A stretch of 25,896 nt of DNA from CAZTGZ01 sp044339595 (GTDB taxonomy: Bacteria > Bacteroidota > Bacteroidia > NS11-12g > UBA9320), in NCBI GenBank assembly GCA_044339595.1, contig JBIIVF010000019.1, forward strand, positions 1 to 25,896. The letters are read 5' to 3'. Under the pieces are notes generated by a model. That model made no database searches. It was not told the DNA's origin and worked only from the letters and a program-made list of their open reading frames with translations. The position numbers and the translations under genes are program-made. Numbering within the stretch: the first letter of the stretch is position 1; every line of letters starts with the position of its first letter. Below, piece by piece: positions 7,711 to 14,471 of this stretch.

Positions 7711-7739
7711 CGAAAGTATGAAAACAAATGATGAATCAA
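7711..7739 (-). promoter_or_regulatory. candidate mscL promoter
   Basis: On the - strand, TTG (7737-7739), an 18-base spacer, then TACTTTCG (7711-7718), one base off the TAnnTTTG -7 consensus. It ends 22 bases before the mscL ATG and overlaps the stop of the upstream peptidase gene. Confidence 0.45.
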
Positions 7740-8854
7740 AAACCCAATTTTTGTTTGATGTCTACAGGAACCGCGTTTTTGTGCACCATGATGCTCACAG
7801 TTTTCATTTGAAAATAAGTGTCACTCATGTATAAAAATCCGTTGAAGGAAATTTTCTCTCCCCATGAGTTTTTTACTTCATAATAGGCATCTCCTACTTC
7901 GTTGGTATAAGTGCCGGTGATGTGCATCAGATGATCATCGGTGGTTTCATGATTGTCAAAGGCAGCTTGCCGGGCAGTTACGGTTACGGGTTTTTCGACC
8001 GGCAGTTTTTTCAGCTGAACCAAATCTTCCTTTTTGTTCAGGTACATGGCTACCCCCAGGTCTGCTCTAAAACCGGGTTCACTCACATCACCATCCCATT
8101 CAACTGAATATTTGTTTTGAAGAGCGTTGTTCACCACCAACATCATTTCAGGCAAGGGAAGATTATAAAAGGAACCATGGCTCCAATTATCCGGAACTTC
8201 CAAAATAAAGGGTGCATAGAAGGGATGATGTTCAAACGAAGTGATGCTCACGTAATCGTCGGGATTAATACCCAACCACTTTTGAGCGTAGGTGAGGGGA
8301 TTATAAATTCCCTCTTCTAGTTGAAAAACAGCAGGAACTTCACCCATGTGTTTATCCAAAATCGCCTCATAACTTTCTTTCCAGTGTGGCTCGATTTTCT
8401 TGCGGGCGAGCATGGTGTCCAAAAAAGATTTGAGTTCTTTCTCCAGTAAAGTATGGTCGTGTTTTTCACCGGATTTTTTGCCGCTATAGACCGATTCAGG
8501 CACCGCGCCATATTTCTTGAGGGTGTTCAAAAAGTCGTGCGCCAAACTGCCCTGTGAAAAGTAACAAGTTCCTTGATGGCGCAAATATTTCTCGCCTTTT
8601 TCCAGATATATTTTCCTCACAAAGTACATTTCTGAAAGATCGGTTGCGGGTTTTCCCATTCTAAGAAGTTCACTTTCTATAAACGAAGCGGCCGAGAAAC
8701 TCCAACAGGTGCCGGTATTGCCCTGATTTTTCACCGGAGTATATTTAACGGCATTTTGTAGAAAGAAAGGTTTTTCAGTATTCTGTGCAAATAAGGAGAG
8801 CACAGACAGACCCAAAATGCCGGCTAAGGCGATCATGCGATTCATAGGATTCAT
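7736..8854 (-). CDS. exported papain-family (C1, bleomycin hydrolase-like) cysteine peptidase
   Basis: A 372-aa C1 peptidase. The signal peptide ends SLFA before Gln24, so the enzyme is periplasmic or secreted, unlike cytoplasmic PepC/bleomycin hydrolases. Oxyanion Gln44 and catalytic Cys50 lie in VKNQGNTGTCWSF, His308 in DDHLMHITG, and Asn329 in EVKNSWGEK: a complete catalytic set. The order and context of the His and Asn motifs match the C1B (bleomycin hydrolase) branch more than papain, though it is shorter than the roughly 450 aa of PepC. Aminopeptidase activity on small peptides is the likely role. The second Met4 is a possible start. A stand-alone gene with a probable promoter at 8893-8900. 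Confidence 0.9.
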   Translation of the reverse strand: MNPMNRMIALAGILGLSVLSLFAQNTEKPFFLQNAVKYTPVKNQGNTGTCWSFSAASFIESELLRMGKPATDLSEMYFVRKIYLEKGEKYLRHQGTCYFSQGSLAHDFLNTLKKYGAVPESVYSGKKSGEKHDHTLLEKELKSFLDTMLARKKIEPHWKESYEAILDKHMGEVPAVFQLEEGIYNPLTYAQKWLGINPDDYVSITSFEHHPFYAPFILEVPDNWSHGSFYNLPLPEMMLVVNNALQNKYSVEWDGDVSEPGFRADLGVAMYLNKKEDLVQLKKLPVEKPVTVTARQAAFDNHETTDDHLMHITGTYTNEVGDAYYEVKNSWGEKISFNGFLYMSDTYFQMKTVSIMVHKNAVPVDIKQKLGF

Positions 8855-8892
8855 ATTATTTGAAATTATTTAATTTAATCGTGGTTTGGATA

Positions 8893-8900
8893 TAAAGGTA
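8893..8900 (-). promoter_or_regulatory. candidate -7 box of the C1 peptidase gene
   Basis: On the - strand it reads TACCTTTA (consensus TAnnTTTG, last base off), 38 bases before the ATG at 8854. A TTG lies 22 bases upstream, a little further than optimal. Confidence 0.35.
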
Positions 8901-8902
8901 AT

Positions 8903-9529
8903 TCAATGGGTTGACTCAGGGTCAATTTTTTCTACAGGAGCGTGTTTTTGAACGAGGTAATAGCGTTTATTGGCCAAATTCAAACAACGATAACGGGTTC
9001 GTTGCAAAGGACCCTTTTCGAAAATCATATGACCGATTTTAAAAACTTCACCTTCATCGATTTGATGCAGTAAAGTACCCAGTTCTGTCTCGCCTGAAAG
9101 GGCTAAACGCAGCTCAGGATCACTGCAACTGGTAGCACCCGGGGCCTTTATATGTCGGATGAGGGCCGGTCTGAGATCCTCATGAAAAAATCCGAAATGG
9201 ATGGCGTCAGACATCAATCCTGAATAAATTTGTTTCCATTCCCGTCCATGCGGATTTACTTTGTGATGATGTTTCTCAAAACAAATCAAATGGGCGAGCT
9301 CATGGATAAACGTTAGAAGAAATTCTTCCGCATTCAATTCAAAATTCACACTGATGCGATGACCTTTTCCACCGTGAGGTGCCCGGTAATCACCAAGTTT
9401 AGATTTTCTGCCCTTTTTGATGGTGAGTCCGATGCCGTATTTAAACACCATATCGGTCACCCATGCGGCACTGTTTTCAGGCACATATTTCGCGATACGC
9501 ATGGCAAAATCTGCTTTCGAGATGCTCAT
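8903..9529 (-). CDS. SprT-like zinc metalloprotease domain protein
   Basis: A 208-aa cytoplasmic protein. The zinc site is H76-E-L-A-H80, with a likely third ligand His94 in NPHGREWK, the SprT/Spartan pattern (HEXXH then HGxxW). Spartan proteases in eukaryotes degrade DNA-protein crosslinks; bacterial SprT proteins are poorly characterised. The usual C-terminal zinc ribbon of SprT is not obvious: few Cys remain, and the tail (RTRYRCLNLANKRYYLV) only echoes it. The ATG start is clear. It is separated from the upstream Cys-rich gene by a terminator, so it is probably transcribed alone; no strong promoter motif was found. Confidence 0.85.
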   Translation of the reverse strand: MSISKADFAMRIAKYVPENSAAWVTDMVFKYGIGLTIKKGRKSKLGDYRAPHGGKGHRISVNFELNAEEFLLTFIHELAHLICFEKHHHKVNPHGREWKQIYSGLMSDAIHFGFFHEDLRPALIRHIKAPGATSCSDPELRLALSGETELGTLLHQIDEGEVFKIGHMIFEKGPLQRTRYRCLNLANKRYYLVQKHAPVEKIDPESTH

Positions 9530-9534
9530 AAATT

Positions 9535-9562
9535 AAAAAAGGCCGCACTGCAGTACGACCTT
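9535..9562 (-). terminator. intrinsic terminator after the Cys-rich protein gene
   Basis: On the - strand, AAGGTCGTAC and its partner GTGCGGCCTT form a stem around TGCA, followed by a TTTTTT run. Two T-G wobble pairs form on the - strand RNA but would be C-A mismatches on the + strand, so the orientation is set. It closes the GDH-psd-Cys-rich block. Confidence 0.75.
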
Positions 9563-9587
9563 ATTTTGTGAAAGTTTTATCCGAAAA

Positions 9588-9863
9588 CTATTCTTCTTTT
9601 TTGATGGCTTCGGTTTTCTTAGAGCAACATGACTTGCCACTTTCAGCACTGCAAGCTTTTTTACTCTTTTTCTTCGCTGCTTGAGCTGAAGATGTTTTCT
9701 TGCTGCAGCAGCTAGATTCCGGTTTGCTACAATTCTGTTTAGAAGCAGTAATTACTTCTTTGCCTGGTTCTTGTTTTTCAGCTGGTTTGGCATCTTGAGC
9801 CATCACTGAAGTGAACATAATTCCGGAAAAAAACAGTGCGGATAGAACGATTAACTTTTTCAT
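9588..9863 (-). CDS. small exported Lys/Cys-rich protein with duplicated CC motif
   Basis: A 91-aa precursor with a clear signal peptide (KKLIVLSALFFSGIMFTSVMA, cleavage before Gln23). The mature 69 residues are rich in Lys, Ser and Cys, with almost no hydrophobic core. Two similar modules occur: C45 with C52-C53 followed by SKK, and C71 with C79-C80 followed by SKK. Six Cys in this arrangement suggest binding of a soft metal such as copper or zinc, in the periplasm or outside, in the manner of a metallothionein; that is inference. It follows psd after 30 bp and is followed by a terminator, so it probably shares the GDH-psd transcript. No family recognised. Confidence 0.75.
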   Translation of the reverse strand: MKKLIVLSALFFSGIMFTSVMAQDAKPAEKQEPGKEVITASKQNCSKPESSCCSKKTSSAQAAKKKSKKACSAESGKSCCSKKTEAIKKEE

Positions 9864-9893
9864 GATGTTTAATATTAATACGAATGTACGAAC

Positions 9894-10550
9894 TTAATGC
9901 GAAAATTGTGCCAGTATGGTCTCTCCTCCCACAGTTTTTTCACCTAATTTGACATTAATCTGAGTTCCGGGTGGTAAAAACACATCCATTCTTGAGCCAA
10001 ATTTGATAAAACCCATTTCATCTCCCTGTTTAACGCGCTGTTTCTCTTTCAAGTAGAATCGAATCCTGCGTGCTACAGCTCCGGCTATTTGTCTGAACAG
10101 CACCTCTCTACCCAGGTCGTCTTTAATCACCATGGTGGTGCGTTCATTCAACTCTGATGATTTGGGATGCCAAGCTACCAGATATTCTCCGGGGTGATAT
10201 TTAGCATAAGAGACGGTTCCTCCAATGGGATTGCGATTGACATGTACATTGAGCGGCGACATAAAAATAGACACCTGTATGCGTTTGTCTTTGAAGTATT
10301 CATTTTCAGTGACTTCTTCGATCACCACTACTTTTCCGTCGCAAGGGGCAATGATATGCCCGATGTCAATCGGGGTAATGCGGGTTGGGTTTCTGAAGAA
10401 TTGAACCACCAATACGAAAACAACCACGCTGAACAGCAGTACAGCAACTTGCAGCCATCGGGCGACATTGAAATAAATCAAACAAGCATTGATGACTGCC
10501 AAAAGCAGCATCGTGCCCAGAATGATGCCGAATCCTTCCCTGTGTATCAA
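9894..10550 (-). CDS. psd: phosphatidylserine decarboxylase proenzyme
   Basis: A 218-aa pyruvoyl-dependent decarboxylase of the short type that makes phosphatidylethanolamine from phosphatidylserine at the inner membrane. Two N-terminal membrane segments (about residues 8-27 and 33-50) precede PCDGKVV, the SPLNVHVNRNPIGG block with catalytic His, YHPGEY, and the self-cleavage site G185-S186 (KFGSRMDVFLP), which would yield a small alpha chain with an N-terminal pyruvoyl group. The start is TTG at 10550: the codon directly before it in frame is the TAA of the glutamate dehydrogenase gene, and the family's IHREG sequence starts at residue 2. There is no gap to the upstream gene, so expression must be coupled to it. 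Confidence 0.95.
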   Translation of the reverse strand: MIHREGFGIILGTMLLLAVINACLIYFNVARWLQVAVLLFSVVVFVLVVQFFRNPTRITPIDIGHIIAPCDGKVVVIEEVTENEYFKDKRIQVSIFMSPLNVHVNRNPIGGTVSYAKYHPGEYLVAWHPKSSELNERTTMVIKDDLGREVLFRQIAGAVARRIRFYLKEKQRVKQGDEMGFIKFGSRMDVFLPPGTQINVKLGEKTVGGETILAQFSH

Positions 10551-11825
10551 TTAAAAAATCCCTCTTAGTTTAGATGTGTTGGCAACCTTCTCAATGGCCA
10601 CGATATATGCGGCAATTCTCAAGCTGACATTATATTTCAACGAAGCTTCGTAAACGGTCTCAAAAGCCTGCTTCATGATGCGGTCTGCACGACGATTAAC
10701 ACGCTCTTCTGTCCAGAAATACCCTGCGCGGTTTTGAACCCACTCAAAGTAAGAAACGCTTACCCCTCCTGCATTGGCCAAAATATCAGGAATAACCAGA
10801 ATATTTTTATCGTTGAGGATTTTATCTGCGGTGGAAGCCGTTGGACCGTTGGCGCCTTCAACAATCAGTTTTGCTTTGATATTGTGGGCGTTTTCTAAGG
10901 TGATTTGATCTTCCATAGCGGCCGGAACCAATACGTCCACATCTAAGGTCAACAATTCTTCATTGGATATTTTGGTAGCATTAAATCCTTCCAAAGTGCC
11001 ATTGTTTTTAGTGGTGTACTCGATCGCGGCTTCTATGTTGATACCATTTTTATCGTAGTATCCACCGGTAATATCACTGATGGCGACTATTTTCATTCCC
11101 TGCATTTCAAGCAGTTTGGCAGAAATAGAACCTACGTTACCAAATCCTTGAACGGCACAGGTACATTTAGAAGGGTCCATTTTCATTTTTGACAAAGCAG
11201 AGCGACATGAAACCATCACCCCACGACCGGTAGCTTCCACGCGACCTAATGAACCGCCCAAAACAAGGGGCTTCCCGGTTACAACCGCCGGACTGGATAC
11301 GCCTTTTATTTTGGAAAATTCATCCATAATCCAGGCCATAACCTGTGCATTGGTTCCCATATCAGGAGCCGGTATATCTTTTTCAGGGCCAAACACATCC
11401 TGCATCGCTGCAGTGAAAGTTCTGGTTAATCTTTCAAGTTCTCCCTGACTCATTGCCCGGGGATCACACTTAATCCCACCTTTTCCACCGCCGTAAGGTA
11501 CCCCTACAACAGCGCATTTCCAGGTCATCCATGCTGCCAACGCCTTTACCTCATCAAGGGTAACGGTGGTGGCATAACGAATGCCTCCTTTTGAAGGTCC
11601 AAGTTTAGATGAATGCACAACGCGGTATCCTTCAAAAACTTCGATTCTGCCATCATCCATGTGTACCGGTAAGGATACAATTACAGTTTTTTCGGGTGAT
11701 TTGAGTGCATTGTAGGTAGATTGATCAAGGCCGAGAATATCTGCAGCCACTGAAAATCGCTCCATCATTGAATCTAACGGATTCAAATGTTCTTTGATAG
11801 GAGTTGATTCATGATTCATTGCCAT
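10551..11825 (-). CDS. glutamate dehydrogenase (Glu/Leu/Phe/Val dehydrogenase family)
   Basis: A 424-aa oxidative deaminase, probably NAD-dependent glutamate dehydrogenase, linking 2-oxoglutarate and ammonium to glutamate. The substrate domain has GGIRY (80-84), catalytic Lys115 in PYGGGKGG and Asp155 in PAPDMGT. The nucleotide-binding loop is QGFGNVG (226-232). The length and KLGPSKGGIRY sequence fit hexameric GDH better than leucine dehydrogenase (about 360 aa), though substrate cannot be fixed without structure. Met1 and Met3 are alternative starts. First gene of a block with psd (0 bp gap) and the Cys-rich gene, driven by a good promoter match at 11848-11876. Confidence 0.93.
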   Translation of the reverse strand: MAMNHESTPIKEHLNPLDSMMERFSVAADILGLDQSTYNALKSPEKTVIVSLPVHMDDGRIEVFEGYRVVHSSKLGPSKGGIRYATTVTLDEVKALAAWMTWKCAVVGVPYGGGKGGIKCDPRAMSQGELERLTRTFTAAMQDVFGPEKDIPAPDMGTNAQVMAWIMDEFSKIKGVSSPAVVTGKPLVLGGSLGRVEATGRGVMVSCRSALSKMKMDPSKCTCAVQGFGNVGSISAKLLEMQGMKIVAISDITGGYYDKNGINIEAAIEYTTKNNGTLEGFNATKISNEELLTLDVDVLVPAAMEDQITLENAHNIKAKLIVEGANGPTASTADKILNDKNILVIPDILANAGGVSVSYFEWVQNRAGYFWTEERVNRRADRIMKQAFETVYEASLKYNVSLRIAAYIVAIEKVANTSKLRGIF

Positions 11826-11847
11826 GTTCGACTTTTTATATTTTGGG

Positions 11848-11876
11848 CAAAACTATCAAAAGTTACGCTTATTCAA
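11848..11876 (-). promoter_or_regulatory. promoter of the GDH-psd block
   Basis: On the - strand, TTG (11874-11876), an 18-base spacer, then TAGTTTTG (11848-11855), an exact TAnnTTTG. This is the best-spaced Bacteroidota promoter in the window; the predicted transcript has a leader of about 16 bases before the ATG. Confidence 0.6.
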
Positions 11877-12055
11877 GTCATGATAAATTAAGAAATTCTT
11901 AAAGTGAATATTACAATAGACACCTACGGGCTTTTTTGACATTCATGGATGAGGTCTGCCCCATATTGGATATGAAATGAAACGAAGGAAAGCGTATAAA
12001 ATCATCGATCTTTTCCTCCGATATGTAAATAGAGTCCATCTTCATACTATTAAAG

Positions 12056-12063
12056 TATCTTTG
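12056..12063 (+). promoter_or_regulatory. -7 box four bases before an ATG (leaderless start likely)
   Basis: TATCTTTG matches TAnnTTTG exactly and is followed by AAGG then ATG at 12068. Transcription would start at about the ATG. No -33 TTG at the right distance was found. Confidence 0.5.
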
Positions 12064-12067
12064 AAGG

Positions 12068-12412
12068 ATGGATTATAATCTAAAAGAGTCTTACGGTACC
12101 TTGTCGGAGACCATCAATGGATTGTCTAAATTGGGTTTTACACACGATTTTAATATTCAGGATGACTGTGTGGTTTGTCATCAAACGAATACAGTTCTTT
12201 CTCCGGTAGATTTTCAAATTGATAAAGTGTATCGATTTGAGGGGGATGCTGATCCGAACTACCAGTCTATTTTGTATGCAATTTCTTCTATAAAATTCGA
12301 TATCAAAGGGATTTTGGTGAATGGATATGGCATTTATGCTGATGAAACCACGTCTGAATTGATCGTTAGACTTAGCACAAATCAACCAGATCATGGAAAT
12401 GAGATCAGATGA
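12068..12412 (+). CDS. conserved small Bacteroidota protein (often mislabelled PRPP synthetase)
   Basis: A 114-aa soluble protein without signal or membrane segment. THDFNIQDDC, then VDFQIDKVYRFEG and SILYAISS, then GILVNGYGIYAD, recall from memory a small family widespread in Bacteroidota that databases often label phosphoribosylpyrophosphate synthetase. It is far too short for that enzyme and lacks its PRPP loop, so I do not use the name. Two Cys in DDCVVCHQ form CXXC. The ATG lies four bases after a -7 box. The end overlaps the start of a decayed cupin gene by 20 bp, so the two were once an operon. Function unknown. Confidence 0.8.
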   Translation: MDYNLKESYGTLSETINGLSKLGFTHDFNIQDDCVVCHQTNTVLSPVDFQIDKVYRFEGDADPNYQSILYAISSIKFDIKGILVNGYGIYADETTSELIVRLSTNQPDHGNEIR

Positions 12413-12829
12413 ACCCAATCCTCAACGTCCGAATGGCGATCGAATTTTGATTGCACCTTTGTTAGATTCAGATTTGAATTCCTTCATGGAACGATAAAAG
12501 GAGAAGATACCTGGTTAAAAAATGACCGAAATGCAGTTACGATTTTTAAATCTGATACCCTGAGAATTGTACTCATGGGGTTACACTCCAAGGCCGAACT
12601 CAAACCACATAAAACAAAAGGGGCGATCAGTGTTCAGGTTTTGAAAGGCGAGATTCAATTTATTACGGAGCAGAAAAGTGTTTTAATGAAGTAGCAACAA
12701 TTGATGGTCTTGCATGAAAGTATCACCCATGGCATTAAGGCGCTCACAGAGATTTTTATTTTGCTCACGGTGGTGATGATTAGTCAAGATGCCACAAGCA
12801 ATGAGCGCTTGGCAAATAGCATTTATTGA
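12393..12829 (+). pseudogene. cupin-domain protein gene with frameshift and in-frame amber stop
   Basis: Starting at ATG 12393 the frame reads MEMRSDEPNPQRPNGDRILI and on to MER, then meets TAA at 12495-12497. Shifting by one deleted base near 12494 restores IKGEDTWLKNDRNAVTIFKS, then LRIVLMGLHSKAELKPHKTK and GAISVQVLKGEIQF. An in-frame TAG follows at 12692-12694, after which the same frame continues (QQLMVLHESITHGIKALTEI) to TGA at 12827-12829. The His and Glu/Gly pattern is that of a small single-domain cupin. Two independent lesions with otherwise well-kept protein sequence imply recent decay; one lesion alone might have been a sequencing error. It overlaps the upstream gene by 20 bp. Confidence 0.85.
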
Positions 12830-12848
12830 AATAAGATTCTAAAAGAAA

Positions 12849-13592
12849 TTAAGAATTGGCTTTTTTGATATACGACTCCAATGCAGCCACCATCGAAGGG
12901 GCTTCCGGGGTTGGAGCGTAAATATTGTTGATCAAATCTGCCTGAATTATGGCATCATTGGTAGTGGTACCCCAACCTGCAATGCGGGTATTGTTTTGTT
13001 GAAAATCCGGGAAGTTATCAAACAAAGATTTGATGTCTGCCGGACTAAAAAACACAATAATATCGTAATAAACATCCGCTAAATCGCTGAGGTCGGCATT
13101 TACCGTGCGATACATGATGGCCTCTGAGTGACTGATGTTGTGACTGTCTAAGAATTTTGGTATGGAATCTTTGCGAATGTCTGAACAAGGAAACAGATAT
13201 TTTTCTTTCGAATGACTCTTCATAAGATTGAGCAATTCTGTTTCGGTGCCTTTTCCGAAAAACATTTTACGCTTTCTAAGCACGGTGTATTTCTGGGTGT
13301 AAAGAGAAATCCCCTCGTTGATGCAGAAATATTTCATGGTGGTCGGCAGTTCTACCCTCAATTCTTCGACAATCCTGAAAAAATTGTCTACCGCATTGCG
13401 TGAAGTGAGTATTACAGCGGTATGATCAAGAATATCGAGACGTTTTTTTCTCAAATCTTTACCCGGTATACTTTCAACCTGAATAAATGGCCTGAAGTCA
13501 AGTTTCAAATTGAACTTGTCTGCCAAGATATGATAAGGTCCTTTCTTATCCCCGGGGTCAGGTTGAGAAACAAGAATGCTTTTTACTTTCAA
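12849..13592 (-). CDS. hemD: uroporphyrinogen-III synthase
   Basis: A 247-aa HemD of the divergent Bacteroidota type, which closes hydroxymethylbilane to uroporphyrinogen III with D-ring inversion in heme synthesis. Two alternating alpha/beta halves are visible: VKSILVSQP at the start, HTAVILTSRNAVDNFF (about 57-72), a linker, then IIVFFSPADIKSLF (about 179-192) and TRIAGWGTTTNDAI. The SRNAV and SPADI turns are family hallmarks. The start is TTG 13592: the DUF4271 stop lies in the same frame five codons upstream with no ATG or GTG between, and the first beta strand begins at once. Third gene of the Omp85-DUF4271-hemD operon, 12 bp after DUF4271. Confidence 0.88.
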   Translation of the reverse strand: MKVKSILVSQPDPGDKKGPYHILADKFNLKLDFRPFIQVESIPGKDLRKKRLDILDHTAVILTSRNAVDNFFRIVEELRVELPTTMKYFCINEGISLYTQKYTVLRKRKMFFGKGTETELLNLMKSHSKEKYLFPCSDIRKDSIPKFLDSHNISHSEAIMYRTVNADLSDLADVYYDIIVFFSPADIKSLFDNFPDFQQNNTRIAGWGTTTNDAIIQADLINNIYAPTPEAPSMVAALESYIKKANS

Positions 13593-13604
13593 ACTGCTTA
13601 CTTC

Positions 13605-14471
13605 TTAAAGGGCCCAAATTCTGTAAACCTGAGCGACAACAGCCCAAGGCAGAATTTCAAGGCAGCAAAGATAAAGAAATAAATAGAAATTTGAATATGG
13701 AAACGACATTGCCATGGCTTGAAGGGTTCTGACAAACCGGATGATAAAGAATATGACAGCCAATGCGAAGGCCAACCACCCTAGTGCTGTATGTATCCAA
13801 TCGGTCGGGTTGTAATTCCAAATCAGCAATATGGGCAACCAAAGCAAAAACAAAGAATAGGTGATCATGATAAACTGACTGAAAAGCAAATCTGACAAGT
13901 CACGAATCCGGAGGATGGCGATAACCAAATAGTAGAAAAAAGCCTTGAGGGCATAGATAAAAATGACCACGGAAACCCAGAAGAAATACTTCGAAAAAGT
14001 ACTCTGGAAAATGGTTCCTATCGGGATGGGTAACCACATCAACAAGGCCAGTCCGCCGGTGAAAGCGATGATTAAAACGGCCAGGATCTGATGCACAGAA
14101 AGCTCTTTAAATACAGCCTCATTTGACTTGATGGTCATGCCGGAAACAGAGCCGAACAACAATTGATCATGGCGTTTGATGTTCAAAATTCGGTTGAATC
14201 CCAATAAAATAATGATGCCACAGGTAATAAAAAACACCCAACGGTTGGGTTGTCGTTTTCTGAAATGAAGGTCATCAATCTCGGGCAAAGGAATGCCCGA
14301 CTTATTCAATTGGAGATTTGTCGAATCCGTCCGGAATGTACTGTCTGCATTGGCTGCACTGTCTGCCGGCACTACCGAAAGCGTATCCGCCACCGAATTT
14401 TGAGGATTCAAGCTATCCGCCCAAACGGACAGTCGGATACATATAAACAATATGGTTAAACCCCACTTCAT
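13605..14471 (-). CDS. DUF4271 membrane protein
   Basis: A 288-aa integral inner-membrane protein. The N-terminal signal-like segment (1-18) precedes a Ser/Asp/Asn-rich periplasmic stretch to about residue 75. Hydrophobic segments follow near 79-96, 130-150, 163-188, 198-216, 226-246 and 258-280. The ending FLYLCCLEILPWAVVAQV is the recognisable DUF4271 signature. The family is usually found beside hemD in Bacteroidota, as here, but has no established function; a link to heme or envelope biogenesis is inferred from context only. The ATG overlaps the stop of the Omp85-like gene by 4 bp. Confidence 0.88.
   Translation of the reverse strand: MKWGLTILFICIRLSVWADSLNPQNSVADTLSVVPADSAANADSTFRTDSTNLQLNKSGIPLPEIDDLHFRKRQPNRWVFFITCGIIILLGFNRILNIKRHDQLLFGSVSGMTIKSNEAVFKELSVHQILAVLIIAFTGGLALLMWLPIPIGTIFQSTFSKYFFWVSVVIFIYALKAFFYYLVIAILRIRDLSDLLFSQFIMITYSLFLLWLPILLIWNYNPTDWIHTALGWLAFALAVIFFIIRFVRTLQAMAMSFPYSNFYLFLYLCCLEILPWAVVAQVYRIWAL

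Noticed and set aside
10548..10556. Possible GDH-psd readthrough fusion
   Set aside because: The two genes are in the same frame and separated only by TAA, but each is a complete typical protein and psd has a TTG start.
12068..12412. Phosphoribosylpyrophosphate synthetase
   Set aside because: At 114 aa and without PRPP-binding loops it cannot be that enzyme, though database labels for the family often say so.
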